64,000 nt of DNA, from assembly GCA_002238925.1 (NCBI GenBank), contig MPNH01000017.1, forward strand, positions 1-64,000, given 5' to 3'. Positions within the stretch are counted from its first letter, which is position 1, and each line of letters begins with the position of its first letter. The notes below the pieces were generated by a model, which worked only from the letters and a program-made list of their open reading frames with translations, was not told the DNA's origin and did not search any database. Shown here piece after piece: positions 38,067-46,696 of the stretch. The stretch is from Spirochaetaceae bacterium bin103. Lineage in GTDB: Bacteria; Spirochaetota; Spirochaetia; SZUA-6; Bin103. Made by a program: the position numbers and the translations under genes.

Positions 38067-39851
38067 ATGCGCAAAGCCCTGCTGGTCTACCCCGACTTTC
38101 CGCCCTCCTACTGGGGCATCGACTACGCCCTGGAGTTGCTCGGTGCGAAGGCCGCGTTCCCGCCGCTCGGGCTACTCACGGTGGCGGCGATCTTTCCTCC
38201 CGAATACCAGCTTCGGGTCGTCGACATGAACGTCGCCGACCTGGAGGACGCCGACCTCGACTGGGCCGACATGGTTTTCACGTCGACCATGATCGTGCAG
38301 CGGGAGTCCCTGCGCACGGTGATCGAGCGCTGCAATCGCGCCGGCGTTCCCGTTGTCGCCGGAGGGCCCTATCCGACCTCGTGCCACGAAGAGATCGCGG
38401 GCGTCGACCACTTCGTTCTGGACGAAGCGGAGGAGACTTTCCCCCGGTTCCTGCAGGATCTCGAGGCAGGCAGAGCCAAGCCGATCTATCGTGAGCCGCG
38501 CAAACCCGACGTTACGCGCACGCCGATCCCGCGCTTCGACCTCGTCGAGTTGCAGAACTACCACGCCATGTGCGTACAGTTCTCACGCGGCTGCCCGTTC
38601 GACTGCGAGTTCTGCGACATCACCAAGCTCTACGGCCGCGTTCCCCGCACCAAGTGTCCGCAACAGATGGTCGAGGAGTTCGAAGCGCTGTACCGGCTCG
38701 GCTGGCGCGGCTACCTGTTCCTGGTCGACGACAACTTCATAGGCAACAAGCGCGATGCCCTGAAGCTGCTGCCGGCGATCGCGCAGTGGCAGCAGACGCA
38801 CGGGTTTCCGTTCCGGCTGTTCACCGAAGCGAGCGTGAACCTGGCGCGCATGGATTCGGTGATGGACGCGATGATAGAGGCCGGCTTCAACGGCGTGTTC
38901 CTGGGCATCGAGACGCCCAACCCGGAAGCCCTGGCGATCACCAAGAAACCGCAGAACATCAGCACGCGCGAACCGGACTACCTGCTGAACGCGGTCCGCA
39001 AGATCCAGCACAAGGGCATGCAGGTGATGGGCGGATTCATCCTGGGGCTGGACGGCGATGACGAGCGGGTGTTCGGTTCTCAGGTAAAATTCATTCAGGA
39101 CGCCGGCATTCCGATGGCGCTGGTCGGGTTGCTGACCGCCCTGCCGGGAACCGACCTCTCCGCGCGGTTGAAATCGGAAGACCGGCTCCTGGACGTAGCC
39201 GTCGGCACCAGCACCACGGCCCTGAACTTCGTCCCGCAGATGGACCCCAGGAAATTGCTCGACGGCTACCTGCGGGTGAATTCCACGGTATACGACCCCT
39301 CCCTGGAGAACTACTTCGAGCGCTGCCTGACGCTGTTCACGCACCTGAAACCGCTGCCGCACGTGACTCCGTCCCTGCGTCCACACGAGGTCTACCCGGC
39401 GCTGATGATGGTGCGCGGGCGCCTTTCCCCGGGCCAGATTCCGGCCTACAGCAGGTTCATCGCGACGGTCTCCAAGAACCATCCATCCATGCTGGCGGAG
39501 GCGATCCGCCTGGCGGCGCTGGGCTATCACTTCGAGAAGTTCACCCGTCACCAGCAGTTGTTCCAAGCGTTCAAGGACTTCCTGGAAGCCGAGTTGACGC
39601 TGTTCCGGGAGGCCGTGTCGGATCCCGGGACGAATGGGGACAGCTGCGACAGCCGCAGGCAGGCGTTGCTCGCCCGCGTGGACTCACGCTACCGGTCGAT
39701 ACCGGCGGACTTTCGCTTCGCCGCCGACGGCCTCGACGACGTGGTCGCGTCGTTCCGGTCCGCGGTCGACGGCGCGACCAACGGCGCTCCGTCGACTACA
39801 ACGCAGCCTGGAACGACGACTCCTGATCAACCGGGACCGTCGACACCGTAG
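38067..39851 (+). CDS. Cobalamin-binding radical SAM protein (DUF4070 class)
   Basis: 594 residues from ATG at 38067. An N-terminal B12-binding-like domain ([49 protein letters not shown]) is followed by the radical-SAM core with the CxxxCxxC cluster in [17 protein letters not shown] (about residue 180) and a DUF4070 C-terminal region. The family includes hopanoid C-2 methylase-like proteins and other B12-dependent methyltransferases, so methylation of a lipid or secondary metabolite is a reasonable guess, not a proven one. The last about 20 residues (Thr/Pro-rich) are encoded across a copy of a 31-bp direct repeat and may be acquired. Confidence 0.85.
   Translation: MRKALLVYPDFPPSYWGIDYALELLGAKAAFPPLGLLTVAAIFPPEYQLRVVDMNVADLEDADLDWADMVFTSTMIVQRESLRTVIERCNRAGVPVVAGGPYPTSCHEEIAGVDHFVLDEAEETFPRFLQDLEAGRAKPIYREPRKPDVTRTPIPRFDLVELQNYHAMCVQFSRGCPFDCEFCDITKLYGRVPRTKCPQQMVEEFEALYRLGWRGYLFLVDDNFIGNKRDALKLLPAIAQWQQTHGFPFRLFTEASVNLARMDSVMDAMIEAGFNGVFLGIETPNPEALAITKKPQNISTREPDYLLNAVRKIQHKGMQVMGGFILGLDGDDERVFGSQVKFIQDAGIPMALVGLLTALPGTDLSARLKSEDRLLDVAVGTSTTALNFVPQMDPRKLLDGYLRVNSTVYDPSLENYFERCLTLFTHLKPLPHVTPSLRPHEVYPALMMVRGRLSPGQIPAYSRFIATVSKNHPSMLAEAIRLAALGYHFEKFTRHQQLFQAFKDFLEAELTLFREAVSDPGTNGDSCDSRRQALLARVDSRYRSIPADFRFAADGLDDVVASFRSAVDGATNGAPSTTTQPGTTTPDQPGPSTP
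39814..39844. repeat. 31-bp direct repeat, left copy
   Basis: Perfectly identical to 41059-41089, from CGACGACTCC to CCGTCGAC. It lies inside the 3' end of the radical-SAM gene on the plus strand. Read on the minus strand it supplies the last codons (VDGPG and stop) of the AbiEii-like gene. It has the size of a recombination or target-site footprint. Confidence 0.95.
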
Positions 39852-40678
39852 CGCGACCGGGCCGCGCAGGTCACCAGCCGCGGGTAGGCACCGCCGAGCG
39901 ACCCCGCGTGGAAACGGATTTGACGTTGTGCAAGCGCGCTGGGCAGCCGGCCGCTGCCGCCGGTGAACAGACTGCTTTCGGTGTCCAATACACAGTTGCC
40001 TGCCTCCTCCGGCGGCAGCAGGTCGATGATCGCGGCAGCCTCGGCCAGCATTCCGTGCCATTCGGAGGCAAGCGCGCGAGCATCCGGCGACTCGCCCTCG
40101 AATTCGAGCTGCGCCACTTCGACTGCCGAATAGTGCGTCGTGCGGCGAGCATGCGCGAGCAACGAGCCGGGGCTGTACCCCGGGTCTTTGCCGCACGCGG
40201 CCCACAGCAGGTAGCCGAGCGGCTGCAGGCGGCGGTCGGCGTTGATTGCGTCCACCCAATCGCGCACCTCAAGCCGTCCGACCATCGCCAGGACCTTGTT
40301 GGTGGCCAGGTCGAAGGGGTGCAGCGTCAGTCCCAGTTGTTCATGCTCCATGAGCGGAAAGAAGCGGAACGCACTGTCGCGAACCCACTCCATGCGTACG
40401 CCGTCGCCCGACTTGGCGACGACTGCCGCCACGAAACCGGGTAGTTCACGCAGCGTAGATACCGAGTAGCCGGCGTGCTCCAACAGCCGGCGATCAGTTG
40501 CAAACGAAGCGTGCACGGCTTCTTCCGCATCGTGGAATATGTCGATGTCGCGTGACAGGCGGGTTCCGTCGAGGAGCAGATTGAGGGCTACGCCGCCTGC
40601 AACGTAACTGACTCCCGATTGCTTTCGCTGGTCGGCTATGAGCCGGCAGATGGAACGCTGGAATTGTGTGACAGCCAT
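39827..40678 (-). CDS. AbiEii/AbiGii-type nucleotidyltransferase, toxin-like
   Basis: 283 residues. The nucleotidyltransferase motif is recognisable: SYVAGGVALNLLL then SRDIDIFHDAEE (S...DxD, catalytic aspartates) at about residues 25-52, then SAFRFFPLMEHEQLGLTLHPFDLATNKVLAM. This fits the AbiEii family of abortive-infection toxins, which nucleotidylate targets, and AbiEii-like proteins in general. The C-terminus VDGPG and stop lie in the 31-bp repeat. A small gene on the same strand overlaps its 5' end and is the likely cognate antitoxin or partner. Confidence 0.8.
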   Translation of the reverse strand: MAVTQFQRSICRLIADQRKQSGVSYVAGGVALNLLLDGTRLSRDIDIFHDAEEAVHASFATDRRLLEHAGYSVSTLRELPGFVAAVVAKSGDGVRMEWVRDSAFRFFPLMEHEQLGLTLHPFDLATNKVLAMVGRLEVRDWVDAINADRRLQPLGYLLWAACGKDPGYSPGSLLAHARRTTHYSAVEVAQLEFEGESPDARALASEWHGMLAEAAAIIDLLPPEEAGNCVLDTESSLFTGGSGRLPSALAQRQIRFHAGSLGGAYPRLVTCAARSRYGVDGPG

Positions 40679-40890
40679 CGCAGGAGCTGCTGCGCTTCGA
40701 CGAATCCGGCGCGGTCACCGCAGGACACGATGCGGCGCAGTACCATACGAGCCACCGCTTCCTGTCCCAGGTCCGGATCTTCCTTGAGGTCCCACAAGCA
40801 CTCCGCACCGTAGCGTGCGACCAGAACGCGCAGCCGATCCTGGTAATCCACACGGTCCTGCGGTTCGCGCCTGCTTTGCGGCTCGCCCAT
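40636..40890 (-). CDS. Small protein upstream of AbiEii-like gene, likely partner
   Basis: 84 residues, ATG at 40888-40890, stop at 40636, overlapping the start of the nucleotidyltransferase gene by about 43 nt. It contains DYQDRLRVLVARYGAECLWD and helical segments (QEAVARMVLRRIVS, EAQQLLRWLSHN). AbiE systems pair a transcriptional-regulator antitoxin with the toxin; this protein is much shorter and has no recognised HTH, so it may be a non-canonical partner. Coding status is supported by the frame, overlap and position, not by a recognised family. Confidence 0.6.
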   Translation of the reverse strand: MGEPQSRREPQDRVDYQDRLRVLVARYGAECLWDLKEDPDLGQEAVARMVLRRIVSCGDRAGFVEAQQLLRWLSHNSSVPSAGS

Positions 40891-41058
40891 ATCACCCGTA
40901 TACCACTATTCCCGTCCGGATTCCAGCCGGACACCCTGCAGCTGCACATGGACGGCATCGACGGCACCGACCGCGCCTTGGTCACCAGGGGCATGATCCA
41001 GGGCCGGCGCGAGATCCTGCAGTTGCTGGAGGTGATGCGAAAGCACTTCCCCGGCCAT

Positions 41059-41089
41059 CGACGACTCCTGATCAACCGGGACCGTCGAC
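41059..41089. repeat. 31-bp direct repeat, right copy
   Basis: Perfect copy of 39814-39844, starting 1,245 nt downstream. On the minus strand it encodes the C-terminal VDGPG and stop of the truncated VapC-like PIN protein. The two copies bracket the AbiEii-like module. Confidence 0.95.
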
Positions 41090-41284
41090 CAGCCAGTCCT
41101 CCACTACCAAGCCCGGCACACGTCTGAACTCGTCGGTGTTGTGCGTAACCAACGTTGCCCCCAAGAACCGGGCGTGCGCGGCGATCAGAAGATCGTTGTA
41201 CCCGATTGGGCGACCGATGCGCTCCAACTCACTGCGTATCTCGCCGTAATGACGATCGGACTCCCTGGTCCCCGCCGGTGCCAC
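41072..41284 (-). pseudogene. VapC-type PIN-domain toxin, N-terminal half missing
   Basis: 70 residues matching only the C-terminal half of PIN/VapC toxins: ELERIGRPIGYNDLLIAAHA (third acidic residue), ARFLGATLVTHNTDEFRRVPGLVVEDW. The N-terminal half with the first catalytic Asp is absent, and the sequence just upstream (41290-41355) has no recognisable match to it. It ends in the shared 31-bp repeat. Likely inactive. Confidence 0.65.
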
Positions 41285-41355
41285 CCGCGGCGGCTGACCG
41301 CCGACAAGCGGCAGAGCCGCGAGCAGTTGCAGTTGGCGCTGCGCGTGGTGCGGCG

Positions 41356-41436
41356 GCGGAGCCCAGCTTCAACGAGGGGCTGTCCCTGGCCGTGGACCGG
41401 GCGCTGCATCACCTGGACGTGCGGCCGCGGCTCTGA
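41356..41436 (+). pseudogene. 5' fragment of glutamate dehydrogenase gene (duplicated)
   Basis: About 80 nt nearly identical to 44105-44183 in the gdh gene. Both encode AEPSFNEGLSLAVDRAL; the fragment diverges afterwards and reaches a stop at 41436. It sits 2.75 kb upstream of the complete gene, in the same orientation, with toxin-like genes and an ATPase between them. Confidence 0.8.
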
Positions 41437-41445
41437 ATTCGATTG

Positions 41446-41489
41446 TATACGAAATACACTCCCATCGACGGGATTATTTCGTATATAAT
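41446..41489 (+). promoter_or_regulatory. Inverted-repeat operator and -10 box of the DUF4143 ATPase gene
   Basis: 11-bp inverted repeat TATACGAAATA (41446-41456) / TATTTCGTATA (41475-41485) with an 18-nt spacer, overlapping a consensus -10 TATAAT (41484-41489). The GTG start at 41496 is about where transcription should begin, so the mRNA may be leaderless. AT-rich island in GC-rich surroundings. No good -35. Confidence 0.6.
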
Positions 41490-41495
41490 CGCAAT

Positions 41496-42716
41496 GTGAT
41501 CGAGATCCGCCGCGAGCACTACCTCTCCCGGCTCCATCGCTTCCTCGATGCGCCGGTGATCACCGCGGTCGTGGGACTGCGCCGCGTCGGCAAGAGCGTC
41601 CTGCTGCGCCAGTTCGCGGAGTCGCTCCGCGAGCATCGCCAGGTCGTCTACGTGGACATGGAGTCCCTGGAGTTCGACCACGTGCGCTCGGCGCGCGACC
41701 TGTTCGACCTGGTCGACGCCACCACCCGGCGCGATCGGGAGCGGGTGGTGATTGTCGACGAGGTGCAGCAGATCCACGAGTGGGAGCGAGCCGTGGCCTC
41801 ACTGAACAGCCAGGACCACACCCAGGTGGTGATCTCCGGGTCCAATGCCCGGATGCTCGCGTCCGAGCTTGCCACGCACATTGCCGGCCGGTACGTCACG
41901 ATGCAGGTGTTTCCCCTCACGTTACGGGAGTTCGAGGAGCTCCATCGCCAGCGTGCCGGGGACACGCCGGCGGGCTCCGAGCTGTTCCGCCGCTACCTCA
42001 GGATCGGCGGCCTGCCGGGACTGCTGCACACGGACCTGAGCGACATCGTCATCGAGCAGATGCTGACCGACATCGTCAGCACGATTCTGATTCGCGATGT
42101 CGTACGCCGCCATCGTATCCGCGACGTGGCCCTGTTCGAGGCGATTACGCAGTTCGCGGTGGACAGCGTCGGAAGCCTGGTGTCGGCGAAGCGCATCGCC
42201 GACTTCATCAGGAACCAGGGACGGTCGACCGCGGTCGACACGGTGCTGAACTACCTGGCCCACCTGGACGACGCCTTCCTGCTGAACGAGGTCCGCCGCT
42301 TCGACCTGCGCGGCCGGCGGCTTCTGCAGGTCAACCACAAGTACTACCTGGGCGATGTCGGACTGCGCAACGGCATCATCGGGTTCCGGGAGGGCGACGT
42401 TGGCGGCATGCTGGAGAACCTGGTGTACCTGGAGCTCAGGCGCCGCGGCTATGAAGTATGGGTAGGTTGGGCGGGGTCACGCGAGATCGACTTCGTCGCG
42501 CAGAGCCGCGCGGGACGCCAATATATACAGGTGGCGTACCTGCTGGAGACGCGCGCCACCATCGAGCGCGAGTTGAGTGCGTTTCGGGTGATCACCGACT
42601 CGTACCCGAGGACACTTCTTACCCTCGACCCTCATCAGCCGGCCGATTTCGAGGGCGTGAGACATCAGTCGATAATCGACTTCCTGCGTGGCAGCCCGCT
42701 CGGCGGCGAGCGGTAG
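41496..42716 (+). CDS. AAA-family ATPase with C-terminal DUF4143
   Basis: 406 residues from GTG at 41496. Walker A in VVGLRRVGKSVLLRQF (about residue 25), Walker B in RVVIVDEVQQIHEWE (about residue 85), sensor-like VVISGSNARML (about 115), then FPLTLREFEEL and the DUF4143 C-terminal region with GGMLENLVYLELRRRGYEV ... GSREIDFVA, resembling a PD-(D/E)xK-like nuclease fold (E and D-x-V). This common but poorly understood family is often found in mobile and defence contexts. Standalone gene. Confidence 0.85.
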   Translation: MIEIRREHYLSRLHRFLDAPVITAVVGLRRVGKSVLLRQFAESLREHRQVVYVDMESLEFDHVRSARDLFDLVDATTRRDRERVVIVDEVQQIHEWERAVASLNSQDHTQVVISGSNARMLASELATHIAGRYVTMQVFPLTLREFEELHRQRAGDTPAGSELFRRYLRIGGLPGLLHTDLSDIVIEQMLTDIVSTILIRDVVRRHRIRDVALFEAITQFAVDSVGSLVSAKRIADFIRNQGRSTAVDTVLNYLAHLDDAFLLNEVRRFDLRGRRLLQVNHKYYLGDVGLRNGIIGFREGDVGGMLENLVYLELRRRGYEVWVGWAGSREIDFVAQSRAGRQYIQVAYLLETRATIERELSAFRVITDSYPRTLLTLDPHQPADFEGVRHQSIIDFLRGSPLGGER

Positions 42717-42762
42717 CATCCGCCGCGCATCACAGTATTACCGGCAGGGCCTGGCGGCGGCG

Positions 42763-43233
42763 TCAGCCTGGATTCGACCAGCCGCCGTAGTCCCCGCCTT
42801 CAAAGGGTTGCGGGTACCCGAGCAGGGTGACCATGCTGAGCAGCTGTCCGCGGTGATGGGTGCCGTGGGTCACGAGGTGGAACAGTTGATTCAATCGCCG
42901 CTCCTCCGCAAGCACGCCGTGCTCATGGGACTCTTTCGCGGCCGCGAGCCATGAGGCGCCCGTCGCGGCCATTCGGTGCCGGATCTCCTGCAGGGTCTCG
43001 GCCTCGTCGTACGGCGGCCAGGCGGGCTGCTCGATTGTCGGGCCGACGCAACCGCTCCATCCGCGCATCACGTCGGCGACGTGGGAGATCGTCCGATGCG
43101 CGGTGCGCTGTCCGAATCCGAAATCGCGCCGGCACTCTTCGTCAGGCAGGCCGACAAGGAAATCGAGCATACGAAGGTTGCACCATACCTCATACTCCAC
43201 CAGGTTGAAGATCGTCTCCGAGTAATCCGTCAT
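42763..43233 (-). CDS. DinB-family protein
   Basis: 156 residues from ATG at 43233. Four-helix DinB fold with the metal His triad: His in TISHVADVMRGW (about residue 55) and His-x3-His in FHLVTHGTHHRGQLLS (about 125). The family includes thiol-dependent transferases and damage-inducible proteins. Function unresolved. Leftward, between the ATPase and the RHH/PIN pair. Confidence 0.85.
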   Translation of the reverse strand: MTDYSETIFNLVEYEVWCNLRMLDFLVGLPDEECRRDFGFGQRTAHRTISHVADVMRGWSGCVGPTIEQPAWPPYDEAETLQEIRHRMAATGASWLAAAKESHEHGVLAEERRLNQLFHLVTHGTHHRGQLLSMVTLLGYPQPFEGGDYGGWSNPG

Positions 43234-43265
43234 CAGGCCTGATTCTACCACCTCCGTGTAAATCC

Positions 43266-43697
43266 TCAGACCTCGATCAGCTCGAATACGCCGAATGTCC
43301 GATAGTCGCGGGCGTTCGATGTCACGATCGTGGTGATGCCGCACCCGTAGTACGTAGCCGCGAGCATCGTGTCGAGCAGTCGTTTGCGACCGAGCCCGTG
43401 GTTCCTCATCCAAGCCAGGAACTGCGCCACGCACTCCTCATCCGGGAATACCCTCGCTACTTCCCGAGCGTTCCACCAGAAACCAGCCTTCCCGACCGCC
43501 AGATCCACGGAGAGTGGCCGCTTGAAGCGACGTGGGTCGGTCGCGATGTGCACGAACTCGGTGAGCACCTGTGGCGCCAGCGCCGCTTCGCGGTCACGGC
43601 CCAGAATCCGTTCGCGCAGCACCCCAAGCGCTGCGGCATGCGACTCGGACTCCCGGATCTCAAGCTGAACCAGGAACGTCGTATCAATCCCGACCAT
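43266..43697 (-). CDS. PIN-domain toxin, VapC-like
   Basis: 143 residues from ATG at 43697. The acidic PIN residues are visible: Asp in GIDTTFLVQ, Glu in VLTEFVHIAT, Asp in RKRLLDTMLAATYYG and Asp in TSNARDYRTF. VapC toxins are Mg-dependent RNases that cleave tRNA or rRNA. Overlaps the upstream RHH antitoxin by 14 nt. Confidence 0.87.
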   Translation of the reverse strand: MVGIDTTFLVQLEIRESESHAAALGVLRERILGRDREAALAPQVLTEFVHIATDPRRFKRPLSVDLAVGKAGFWWNAREVARVFPDEECVAQFLAWMRNHGLGRKRLLDTMLAATYYGCGITTIVTSNARDYRTFGVFELIEV

Positions 43698-43926
43698 CGT
43701 CGAGCAGTTCGGCCAGCAGGTCATCCCCGCGGCGCAACGGCGTCAGCACCCGGCCCACGGATACCGGGCTCAGATCGGCCAGCGTGGTGGAGCGGACGAT
43801 CCGCCGTTCGCGGAACTCCTCCATCGCCTGCCGAATCAGCTCGGACGCCGTCCGATCCTGCGCCTTGGCGATGTGCTGGAAGTCCCGATAGACCGGCTCC
43901 GATACATTTATCGTAATGGTCTTCAT
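43684..43926 (-). CDS. Ribbon-helix-helix antitoxin
   Basis: 80 residues from ATG at 43926. The N-terminus MKTITINVSEPVYRDFQHIA and DRTASELIRQAMEEFRERR form a classical ribbon-helix-helix DNA-binding dimer fold; the C-terminal LADLSP and the acidic tail likely neutralise the PIN toxin. Forms a toxin-antitoxin operon with the overlapping PIN gene. An AT-rich upstream region (43927-43945) probably holds the autoregulated promoter; the operator was not resolved. Confidence 0.85.
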   Translation of the reverse strand: MKTITINVSEPVYRDFQHIAKAQDRTASELIRQAMEEFRERRIVRSTTLADLSPVSVGRVLTPLRRGDDLLAELLDDGRD

Positions 43927-44053
43927 AAATGAACTGTCATGTATGTGTGGACCTCTGTCAACGCCGATACGTCATGTCGCTGGAGCCGCCGGATACCTGG
44001 TTCAGCGCGGGAGTGTTCTCTCCGGCGGTGGGGGCCGGTACGTTGGAAACAGG

Positions 44054-45511
44054 ATGAGTAGCCTCGATACCCTGACCAGATCAACATCAACGGACAGCCG
44101 GGCGGCGGAGCCGAGCTTCAACGAGGGTCTGTCGCTGGCCGTGGACCGGGCGCTGCGCCACCTCGATCTGCCGCCCGGCCTGCCGGAGCAGATCAAGGCG
44201 TGCGACTCGGTGCTGCAGGTGCACTTCCCGGTGCGGCTCGACGACGGCGTACTGCACATCTTCCGCGGCTGGCGCGCCACCCACAGCTCGCACCAGTTGC
44301 CGGCCAAGGGCGGCATCCGCTACGCCACCTGCGTCGACCAGGACGAGGTGGAGGCGCTGGCCGCGCTGATGACCTACAAGTGCGCGCTGGTGGACGTCCC
44401 GTTCGGCGGCTCGAAGGGCGGCGTGCAACTCGAGCCCGGCCAGTACTCCGAGCGCGAACTGGAGGCGATCACCCGCCGCTACGCGCGCGAGCTGATCTCG
44501 CGCGGCTACCTGAGCCCCGGCGGCAACGTGCCGGCGCCCGACATGGGCACCGGCGCGCGCGAGATGGGCTGGATCGCCGACGTGTACCGCACCATCCACC
44601 CGGAGGAGATCAACGCACTGGCGTGCGTCACCGGCAAGCCGGTCACCTCCGGCGGCATACCGGGCCGCACCGAGGCGACCGGGCGCGGGGTGCAGTTCGC
44701 CGTGCGCGAGCTGTTTCGCCGTCCCGAGGACCTGGCGCTGGCCGGCCTCGACGGCGGGCTGGAGGGCAAGCGGATCGTGGTGCAGGGGCTCGGCAACGTC
44801 GGCTTCCACCTGGCCCGTTACCTGTCCGAGGAAGACGGCGCGCTGATCGTCGGCGTGATGACCCGCGAAGGCGCGGTGCTCGACGACGGCGGCATCGACG
44901 TTGCCGGGCTGCGCGCCCACCTGGACCAGTACGGCAGCGTTGACCGATACCCGCGCGGGCGCACCGACGTGGATACCGACGCGTTCCTGGCCACCCCCTG
45001 CGACCTGCTGGTCCCGGCGGCAGTCGAAGGCCAAATCCACCGCGGCAACGGCGCCGGCGTGCAGGCGAAGCTGGTGGTGGAGGCGGCCAACGGCCCGGTT
45101 ACCTACGGCGGCGACGAGATTCTGCGCGAGCGCGGAATCCCAGTGCTGCCCGACCTGTTCGTGAACGCCGGCGGCGTGACCGTGTCCTACTTCGAGTGGA
45201 TCAAGAACCTGTCGCACATCCGCTTCGGGCGCATGGACCGCCGTCTCGACGAGGGGCGCGGCGCGCGCATCGTGGGCGCCCTGGAACAGATGACCGGCCG
45301 CCCGGCGGACGCGGCGCTGCGCGCCGAGCTGGTCACCGGCGCCGACGAACTGACGCTGGTGCGCTCAGGGCTCGACGACACCATGCGGCAGGCCTACGAC
45401 GAAATCAGCGACACCTTCCACCGCGGCGACGGCATCCACGACTACCGCACCGCCGCTTACGTGGTCGCCCTCCGCAAGATCGCCAACACCTACTTCGACC
45501 TCGGCATCTAG
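44054..45511 (+). CDS. Glu/Leu/Phe/Val dehydrogenase (glutamate dehydrogenase type)
   Basis: 485 residues from ATG at 44054. N-terminal dimerisation domain with LPAKGGIRYAT and VDVPFGGSKGGV (catalytic Lys), then the Rossmann domain VVQGLGNVGFHLARYL and VVEAANGPVTYGGDEILRERG. Catalyses oxidative deamination of glutamate (or Leu/Phe/Val) to the 2-oxoacid plus ammonia, feeding nitrogen and TCA metabolism. Family assignment certain; substrate among the family members is not certain. Its 5' end is duplicated at 41356-41436. Confidence 0.93.
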   Translation: MSSLDTLTRSTSTDSRAAEPSFNEGLSLAVDRALRHLDLPPGLPEQIKACDSVLQVHFPVRLDDGVLHIFRGWRATHSSHQLPAKGGIRYATCVDQDEVEALAALMTYKCALVDVPFGGSKGGVQLEPGQYSERELEAITRRYARELISRGYLSPGGNVPAPDMGTGAREMGWIADVYRTIHPEEINALACVTGKPVTSGGIPGRTEATGRGVQFAVRELFRRPEDLALAGLDGGLEGKRIVVQGLGNVGFHLARYLSEEDGALIVGVMTREGAVLDDGGIDVAGLRAHLDQYGSVDRYPRGRTDVDTDAFLATPCDLLVPAAVEGQIHRGNGAGVQAKLVVEAANGPVTYGGDEILRERGIPVLPDLFVNAGGVTVSYFEWIKNLSHIRFGRMDRRLDEGRGARIVGALEQMTGRPADAALRAELVTGADELTLVRSGLDDTMRQAYDEISDTFHRGDGIHDYRTAAYVVALRKIANTYFDLGI

Positions 45512-45626
45512 CCCGGCGGCCCGCGGTAGCATCCGGCGTCCGCGCACCGGATTGCCGGTCGCGCCGGTCGTCGCGTGCGGGGTTGACGGATCGGGCGGTT
45601 GGCGCTTAGGTGGGGACGAGCCTGCC

Positions 45627-46682
45627 ATGCCGATGACCACGCGCGCCGCCATCCAGACCGCCAGCGGCCAGCCGCTCATCATTGATGAACTCGATCTTCC
45701 CGATCCGCGCCCGGACCAGGCGGTCCTGAAGCTGCTCGCCAGCGGAATATGCCACTCGCAGGTGCACGAACTGCACGACGGGCGGACGCGCCCGACCGCG
45801 TTCGGCCACGAAGCCACCGGCGTGGTGGTGAAAGCCGGCAGCGCGGTGACGCGGGTGCGGGAGGGCGACCGGGCCATCGTTACCTGGGTACGGCGAGAGC
45901 CGTTGCGAATGGGGCAGGACGACCGCTGGTGCGGCGCCACCTACCGCGACAGCCCCATTCCGTGGCCGCACTTCACCTGGAGCGAGCACACCATCGTCTC
46001 GGAACAGTACCTGGTGCCGATCGCCGCCGAGGAGCCGGCCGACCTGTGTTCGATTATCGGTTGCGCGGTACTGACCGGCGCCGGCGCCGTAATCCACACC
46101 ACGCGGGTGCAGCCGGGCGACTCGGTGGCGTTGTTCGGGGCTGGCGGCGTGGGGCTGTCGGCGGTACGCGCGGCGGCGATCCGGGGCGCCGATCCGATTA
46201 TTGCCGTGGACCTGCGCGCCGACAAGCTGCGCCTGGCCCGCGAGTTCGGCGCCACGCACGCGGTGAATGCGAGCGAGACCGACCCGGTGGAAGCGGTGGT
46301 GGACCTGAGCGGCGGCGGCGTCGACTACGCGTTCGACGCGATCGGCGTGCGACAGACCACCGAGACCATCAACGAGGTCACGCGCCCGGGGTCGATGGGC
46401 GCCGGCAACGAGGGCGGCACCGCGGTCCTGATCGGGGTGCCGGGAAACGAGATGACCCTCGATCCGCGCGCCATGCTGTCCGCCCACCGCCGCTACGCGA
46501 CCAGCTTCGGCGCCTCCAATCCCGACCGCGACTTTCCGATCTTCCTGCGCTGGTACCGGGACGGGCTGTTCCCGCTCGACCGGCTGGTCACCGACCGCTA
46601 CCGGCTGGAGCAGATCAACGAGGCGTGCGCGGCGCTGAAGGCGGGCGAAGTGATGGGCCGCGCCATCATGGAATACGAATAA
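45627..46682 (+). CDS. Zinc-type alcohol dehydrogenase family protein
   Basis: 351 residues from ATG at 45627. Catalytic-zinc motifs are present: GICHSQVHE (Cys) and FGHEATGVV (GHE). The structural-zinc Cys4 lobe is replaced (RREPLRMGQDDRWCGATY), so the protein lacks structural zinc. Rossmann motif VALFGAGGVGLSAV at about residue 180. Oxidises a secondary or primary alcohol with NAD(P). First of a three-gene rightward operon with PhyH and SDR. Confidence 0.88.
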   Translation: MPMTTRAAIQTASGQPLIIDELDLPDPRPDQAVLKLLASGICHSQVHELHDGRTRPTAFGHEATGVVVKAGSAVTRVREGDRAIVTWVRREPLRMGQDDRWCGATYRDSPIPWPHFTWSEHTIVSEQYLVPIAAEEPADLCSIIGCAVLTGAGAVIHTTRVQPGDSVALFGAGGVGLSAVRAAAIRGADPIIAVDLRADKLRLAREFGATHAVNASETDPVEAVVDLSGGGVDYAFDAIGVRQTTETINEVTRPGSMGAGNEGGTAVLIGVPGNEMTLDPRAMLSAHRRYATSFGASNPDRDFPIFLRWYRDGLFPLDRLVTDRYRLEQINEACAALKAGEVMGRAIMEYE

Positions 46683-46696
46683 GAAAGGAACGGGGG

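Noticed and set aside
40876..41127. Plus-strand frame with RALVTRGMIQGRREILQLLE
   Set aside because: Looks like a possible remnant of a helical protein but runs into the 31-bp repeat with no family match and lies over non-coding or antisense sequence; too weak to annotate.
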